Positions 16,192-19,135 of a stretch of 19,135 bases of DNA are shown piece by piece. The position numbers and the translations under genes were made by a program. This stretch comes from a bacterium. GTDB taxonomy: Bacteria; CG2-30-53-67; CG2-30-70-394. The notes under the pieces are model-generated. The model had not been told where the DNA came from. It did not search any database and saw only the letters and a list, made by a program, of their open reading frames with translations. Where the stretch lies: the NCBI GenBank assembly GCA_024278555.1, contig JAJRSX010000207.1, positions 1-19,135 of the forward strand, given 5' to 3'. Numbering within the stretch: the first letter of the stretch is position 1; every line of letters begins with the position of its first letter.

Positions 16192-17556
16192 CTACGGCAT
16201 GGGGTAGATGCCGATCCAGCGCATAACATCGTTATAGGTCGCAAACAGCATCAAGGTCAGCAGCAGCGCCAGGCCGAGCTGTTGCGCCGTCTCCAGGATG
16301 CGCGGGTTGGCCGGCCGCCGGGTGATCCCCTCCACCGCGCAGATCAGCAGGTGGCCGCCGTCGAGGATCGGGATCGGCAGGAGGTTGAGGATGCCGAGGT
16401 TGAGGCTGATCACCGCCACGAAGAAGAGCCAGTCGGTCATGCCGCGGGCCGCCTGCTCGCCCGCCACCTGGACGATCATGATCGGGCCGCCGAGGCTCTT
16501 CGCCGACACCTCGTGGCGGAAGAGCTGGCCGATGCCGGAGACGATGGCGCCCCCGACCTCGACCGTCCGGTGGGTGCCGGCGGCGAGGGCGTCGAGAGGG
16601 CCGAGGCGGTGGAGGGTGAAGAGCTCCGGCGGCGGGTCGCCAGCGGCGATCCCCACCCGGCCGATCGTCTCGGGCTCGCCGTCGGCGGCGGCTTCGGGGT
16701 TGTCCACCGCCTTCGGTACCACCTCGATCTCCACCTCGGTGGCGCCGCGCCGGATGTGAAAGCGGAGCGGGGTCTCCGGGTGGTCGCGGATGATCGCCGC
16801 CATCGCCGCCCACGACCCCACCGGCTCGTCGTTGACCGCCACGATTCGATCGCCCGGCTCGATCCCGGCGGCGGCGGCCGGCATCTCCGGCTGCACCGTG
16901 CCCACCAGGGGGGGGAAGACAAAGAGGGCGCCGCGGGTGGCGATCTCGCCGGGGGCGACCGCATCGCCATCGGCGGGCGGCGCCGGTGGATCGACCACCA
17001 GGCGGAGCTCTTCGCCGTGGCGGCGGACCACCACGGCCACCGGTTCGGTGGGGTGGGTCGTGTAGTGGTGCAACGCCGCCTTCCAGGTCGAGATCGGCTC
17101 GCCGTCCATGGCGACGATCTCGTCGTCCGGCTCGATCCCGGCCCGTGCCGCGGGCGAGCCCGGTACCACCTCGCCGATCAACGGCCGCAGGGCGGGCACA
17201 CCGGCCATGAAGACCGCCGCGAAGAGGAGGACCGGCGCCACCAGGTTGGCCGCCGGTCCGGCCGCCGCCACCGCCGCCCGCTTCCACGGCGGCTGGGCGA
17301 GAAAGGCACGCCCCTGCTCGGCCTCGTCGACCTCCGCGTCCGGGGTGTCGCCGAGCATCTTCACGTAGCCGCCGAGGGGGATGGCGGCGATCTGGAAGTC
17401 GGTCTCGCCGATCCGCCGCTCGTACAGCGGGGGGCCGAAGCCGATGGAGAACCGCTCCACCCGGATCCCGAGCCGCCGCGCCACCACGAAGTGGCCCAAC
17501 TCGTGGATGAAGACCAGCAGGGGGAGGGTGGCGACGGCGGCGAAGATGCTCAGCAT
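16192..17556 (-). CDS. rseP: RseP-type site-2 intramembrane zinc metalloprotease
   Basis: The product (454 aa; E. coli RseP is 450) is an inner-membrane protease that cleaves anti-sigma factors and signal-peptide remnants within the membrane. Zinc motif HELGH is at 18-22 in the first helix, and the third ligand region NLLPIPILDGGH (391-402, Asp399) is in a later helix. Two tandem PDZ domains occupy about 125-190 and 215-285, as in gammaproteobacterial RseP; single-PDZ forms are common elsewhere. The start at 17556 is the canonical position 17 residues before HELGH; the frame's extension to 17703 would precede the first helix and is rejected. The usual neighbours (dxr, cdsA, bamA) are absent. 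The next gene downstream on the same strand is ispG, 513 bp away. No Shine-Dalgarno sequence; TAGAGT ends 10 nt before the ATG. Confidence 0.96.
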   Translation of the reverse strand: MLSIFAAVATLPLLVFIHELGHFVVARRLGIRVERFSIGFGPPLYERRIGETDFQIAAIPLGGYVKMLGDTPDAEVDEAEQGRAFLAQPPWKRAAVAAAGPAANLVAPVLLFAAVFMAGVPALRPLIGEVVPGSPAARAGIEPDDEIVAMDGEPISTWKAALHHYTTHPTEPVAVVVRRHGEELRLVVDPPAPPADGDAVAPGEIATRGALFVFPPLVGTVQPEMPAAAAGIEPGDRIVAVNDEPVGSWAAMAAIIRDHPETPLRFHIRRGATEVEIEVVPKAVDNPEAAADGEPETIGRVGIAAGDPPPELFTLHRLGPLDALAAGTHRTVEVGGAIVSGIGQLFRHEVSAKSLGGPIMIVQVAGEQAARGMTDWLFFVAVISLNLGILNLLPIPILDGGHLLICAVEGITRRPANPRILETAQQLGLALLLTLMLFATYNDVMRWIGIYPMP

Positions 17557-17566
17557 GGTTGGCCAC

Positions 17567-17572
17567 ACTCTA
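17567..17572 (-). promoter_or_regulatory. Candidate -10 element for rseP
   Basis: Minus-strand TAGAGT is followed by 10 nt and then the rseP ATG, with no ribosome-binding sequence between. A 17-nt spacer leads back to TGCCCA, a poor -35. It would give a leader of about 0-4 nt. Confidence 0.35.
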
Positions 17573-17620
17573 CCCGCGGTGGCGACCACTGGGCATCGGT
17601 GGGATGGTGGTTTGCCCACC

Positions 17621-17647
17621 CTTCCGTGTCCTTCCGTGGATTCCGTG
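17621..17647 (+). repeat. Tandem ttccgtg repeat in the rseP-kinase divergent gap
   Basis: Three units, cttccgtg, cttccgtg and ttccgtg, have GTG at 17626-17628, 17636-17638 and 17645-17647 (spacing 10 and 9). The block ends 15 bp before the kinase ATG, so it occupies the likely promoter region. It belongs to the same loose family as the GCG-ending period-8 repeats. Confidence 0.5.
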
Positions 17648-17662
17648 GCTAAATCTCGACCC

Positions 17663-19030
17663 ATGACCATCCTCGCCCTCGACCTCGGTAGCACGCGGAT
17701 CAAGGGGGCGATCGCGGATGAGGCGGGCCGGCTGGTGACGGTTGCCGCCGTGGACGCGCCAACCCTGGCGGTGGCGGGTAGCTCGGTGACCGGCGACGCC
17801 TCTGTCTACGTGGCAGCGACCATGGGGCTCATGGGGTCGCTCTCGGCCGGTGGAACCTCGCCCTCGTCCCTCGCTGTCGCCTGCCAGCGCTCCTCCTTCC
17901 TTCTCTGGGAGCGGACCACCGGCGCGCCGGTGACGCCGCTGATCTCCTGGCAGGACCGCTCCGCCGCCGCCTGGTGCGATGGTCACCGAGACCTCGCCAC
18001 CGAGGTCGCCGCCGCCACCGGCCTGCCCCTGTCGCCCCATTACGCCGGCCCCAAGCTCGCCGCCCTCCTGCGGAGGGAGCCCGGCCTGCGGCGGCGCCTC
18101 GCGGTGGGGAAGCTGGCCTTCGGCACCCTTGAGACCCTGCTCTTGTGGGTCCTCTCGGGCGGCCGTGTCCACCGCACCGACCTCACCCAGGCGAGCCGCA
18201 CCCTCCTCGTGGACCTCGCCACCGGCGACTGGAGCCCAGCGCTCCTGGACGCCTTCCAGATCCCCGCCGCCTGCCTCCCGGAGATCGGCCCCACCGCCGG
18301 CGTCGGGCTTGACCTGGCGCCCCGCCTTCGTCTCGCCGCCTCGATCGCCGACCAGCCCGCCGCCTGCCTGGCGCTGCTGGGCGACGACGAGGCAACGACG
18401 GTGGTCAACCTCGGGACCGGCGGCTTCTGCCTCCACCCCACCGGGAGCGAGCCGGTGCGCCTCACCGGCTACCTCACCACACCGCTCCTCGCTGGACCGG
18501 GCCGCACCCGCTTCGCCCTCGAGGGGACGATCAACGGCGCCGGCGCGGCGCTGGACCGGTACGGCAACCCGCCCACCGACCTCCCCGAGACGGACCCGGC
18601 GCCGGACGCCCTCTGCCTCCCGGACCTCGCCGGCGCCGGCGCCCCCCATTGGCGGCCCGACCTCTCCCTCACCCTGTCGCCCGAGGCCGAGGCGCTCGGT
18701 ACGGCCGGCCGCCGCCGGGTCGTCCTCGAGGGGCTCCTCTTCCGTATCGCCGAGATCGTCGAGGCCATCGCCCCGGCGGCCGGCCCGGTGGTGGTGGGCG
18801 GCGGCGCCACCCGCGACCCGGCGGTGGCCGCCGGCCTCGCCGCGCTCCTCGGCCGGCCGGTGGCGGTGGCCACCGAGGCGGAGGCGACCCTCACCGGCGC
18901 CGCCCGCCTCGCCGCGCCAACACCCTCGCCGCCGCCCCCCACCCGCACCGTCGTCCCGGCCGCGGCCGGCGCCTACCTGCCGGAAAAATACCGCCGCTGG
19001 CAGGCGTGGCTCGCCGGGCGCCTCGGGTGA
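17663..19030 (+). CDS. FGGY-family carbohydrate kinase, glycerol-kinase-like
   Basis: The product (455 aa; glycerol kinase is about 500) should phosphorylate a sugar or polyol with ATP in the cytoplasm. The N-terminal phosphate motif LALDLGSTRIKGAI is at 4-17. ISWQDRS (94-100), TDLTQASRTLLVDLATGDW (172-190) and the catalytic-base region ADQPAAC (229-235, Asp230) follow. NLGTGGF (249-255), DLAGAGAPHW (321-330) and the adenosine motif GGGATRDP (379-386) complete it. Overall order fits glycerol kinase, and the DQ pair is kept. By my alignment the glycerol contacts E84 and Y135 of E. coli GlpK fall on Ser77 and His126, so glycerol is doubtful. The ATG at 17663 opens straight into the first strand. 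It has no Shine-Dalgarno sequence; TAAATC, 7 nt before the ATG, is a poor -10. No transporter or dehydrogenase neighbour is visible. Confidence 0.88.
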   Translation: MTILALDLGSTRIKGAIADEAGRLVTVAAVDAPTLAVAGSSVTGDASVYVAATMGLMGSLSAGGTSPSSLAVACQRSSFLLWERTTGAPVTPLISWQDRSAAAWCDGHRDLATEVAAATGLPLSPHYAGPKLAALLRREPGLRRRLAVGKLAFGTLETLLLWVLSGGRVHRTDLTQASRTLLVDLATGDWSPALLDAFQIPAACLPEIGPTAGVGLDLAPRLRLAASIADQPAACLALLGDDEATTVVNLGTGGFCLHPTGSEPVRLTGYLTTPLLAGPGRTRFALEGTINGAGAALDRYGNPPTDLPETDPAPDALCLPDLAGAGAPHWRPDLSLTLSPEAEALGTAGRRRVVLEGLLFRIAEIVEAIAPAAGPVVVGGGATRDPAVAAGLAALLGRPVAVATEAEATLTGAARLAAPTPSPPPPTRTVVPAAAGAYLPEKYRRWQAWLAGRLG

Positions 19031-19053
19031 GGGGTGTCTGGAAGCGACCTCAA

Positions 19054-19072
19054 CGCAAAGGCGCCAGGGCGC
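19054..19072 (-). repeat. Period-8 intergenic repeat downstream of the kinase
   Basis: On the minus strand cgcgcc, ctggcgcc and tttgcg units place GCG at 19070-19072, 19062-19064 and 19054-19056, exactly 8 nt apart. It lies in the last 105 bp, where no gene is visible. Confidence 0.5.
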
Positions 19073-19135
19073 GAAGGGGGGGGGATAACTGGGGGGGCGG
19101 TGTCGCCGGTGGCGGACCGAGGGTTCGTGCCGAGG

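Noticed and set aside
17663-19030. Naming the kinase glpK
   Set aside because: Two glycerol-contact residues appear replaced and the protein is short, so the symbol is not justified.

Overview
The window is GC-rich, densely coded chromosome from a diderm (Gram-negative) bacterium. An RND efflux pair, a ClpS/ClpA couple, the site-2 protease RseP and an ArnT-like lipid-linked glycosyltransferase all point to an outer-membrane bearer of proteobacterial type (Pseudomonadota, or possibly Desulfobacterota). REP-like repeats with a GTAGGAG head resemble those of gammaproteobacteria, but nothing here fixes the lineage below that level. Thirteen protein genes are supported. I see no rRNA, tRNA, CRISPR array, insertion sequence, phage gene or toxin-antitoxin pair.

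Layout. 1-448 is a repeat- and hairpin-rich intergenic stretch ending in the terminator of the RND operon. 449-5062 (minus) holds an RND permease and its membrane-fusion partner, with the adaptor gene first. 5293-7895 (minus) is clpS-clpA, with stop and start codons overlapping. 8156-9670 (minus) is nadB. 10010-11200 (plus) holds a secreted ComEA-like helix-hairpin-helix protein and an alpha/beta hydrolase. The hydrolase converges on, and overlaps, def (11190-11714, minus). trmL (11775-12239, plus) diverges from def. 12420-15678 (minus) is an ispG - ArnT-like glycosyltransferase - small DUF6572-like gene cluster. After a 513-bp repeat-laden gap comes rseP (16192-17556, minus), which diverges from an FGGY carbohydrate kinase (17663-19030, plus).

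Functionally this is mostly housekeeping: protein quality control and N-degron turnover, NAD and isoprenoid biosynthesis, N-terminal maturation, tRNA wobble modification and envelope stress proteolysis, plus an efflux pump, an envelope glycosyltransferase and a sugar or polyol kinase of unknown substrate. I found no defence island or obviously new multi-gene system.

The least ordinary signals lie between the genes. (1) Several first-in-unit genes (clpS, def, trmL, rseP, and less clearly nadB) have no Shine-Dalgarno sequence. Instead each has a -10-like hexamer ending only 6-10 nt before the start codon, as expected for leaderless mRNAs. Four other genes in the window have good Shine-Dalgarno sequences. 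(2) Three REPIN-like elements share a conserved core and have arm stems that vary but stay paired. (3) Degenerate repeats with about 8-nt spacing (consensus near YCTYYGYG) recur in at least six places in or beside intergenic gaps. (4) Two long nested palindromes of about 120 bp lie near operon ends.
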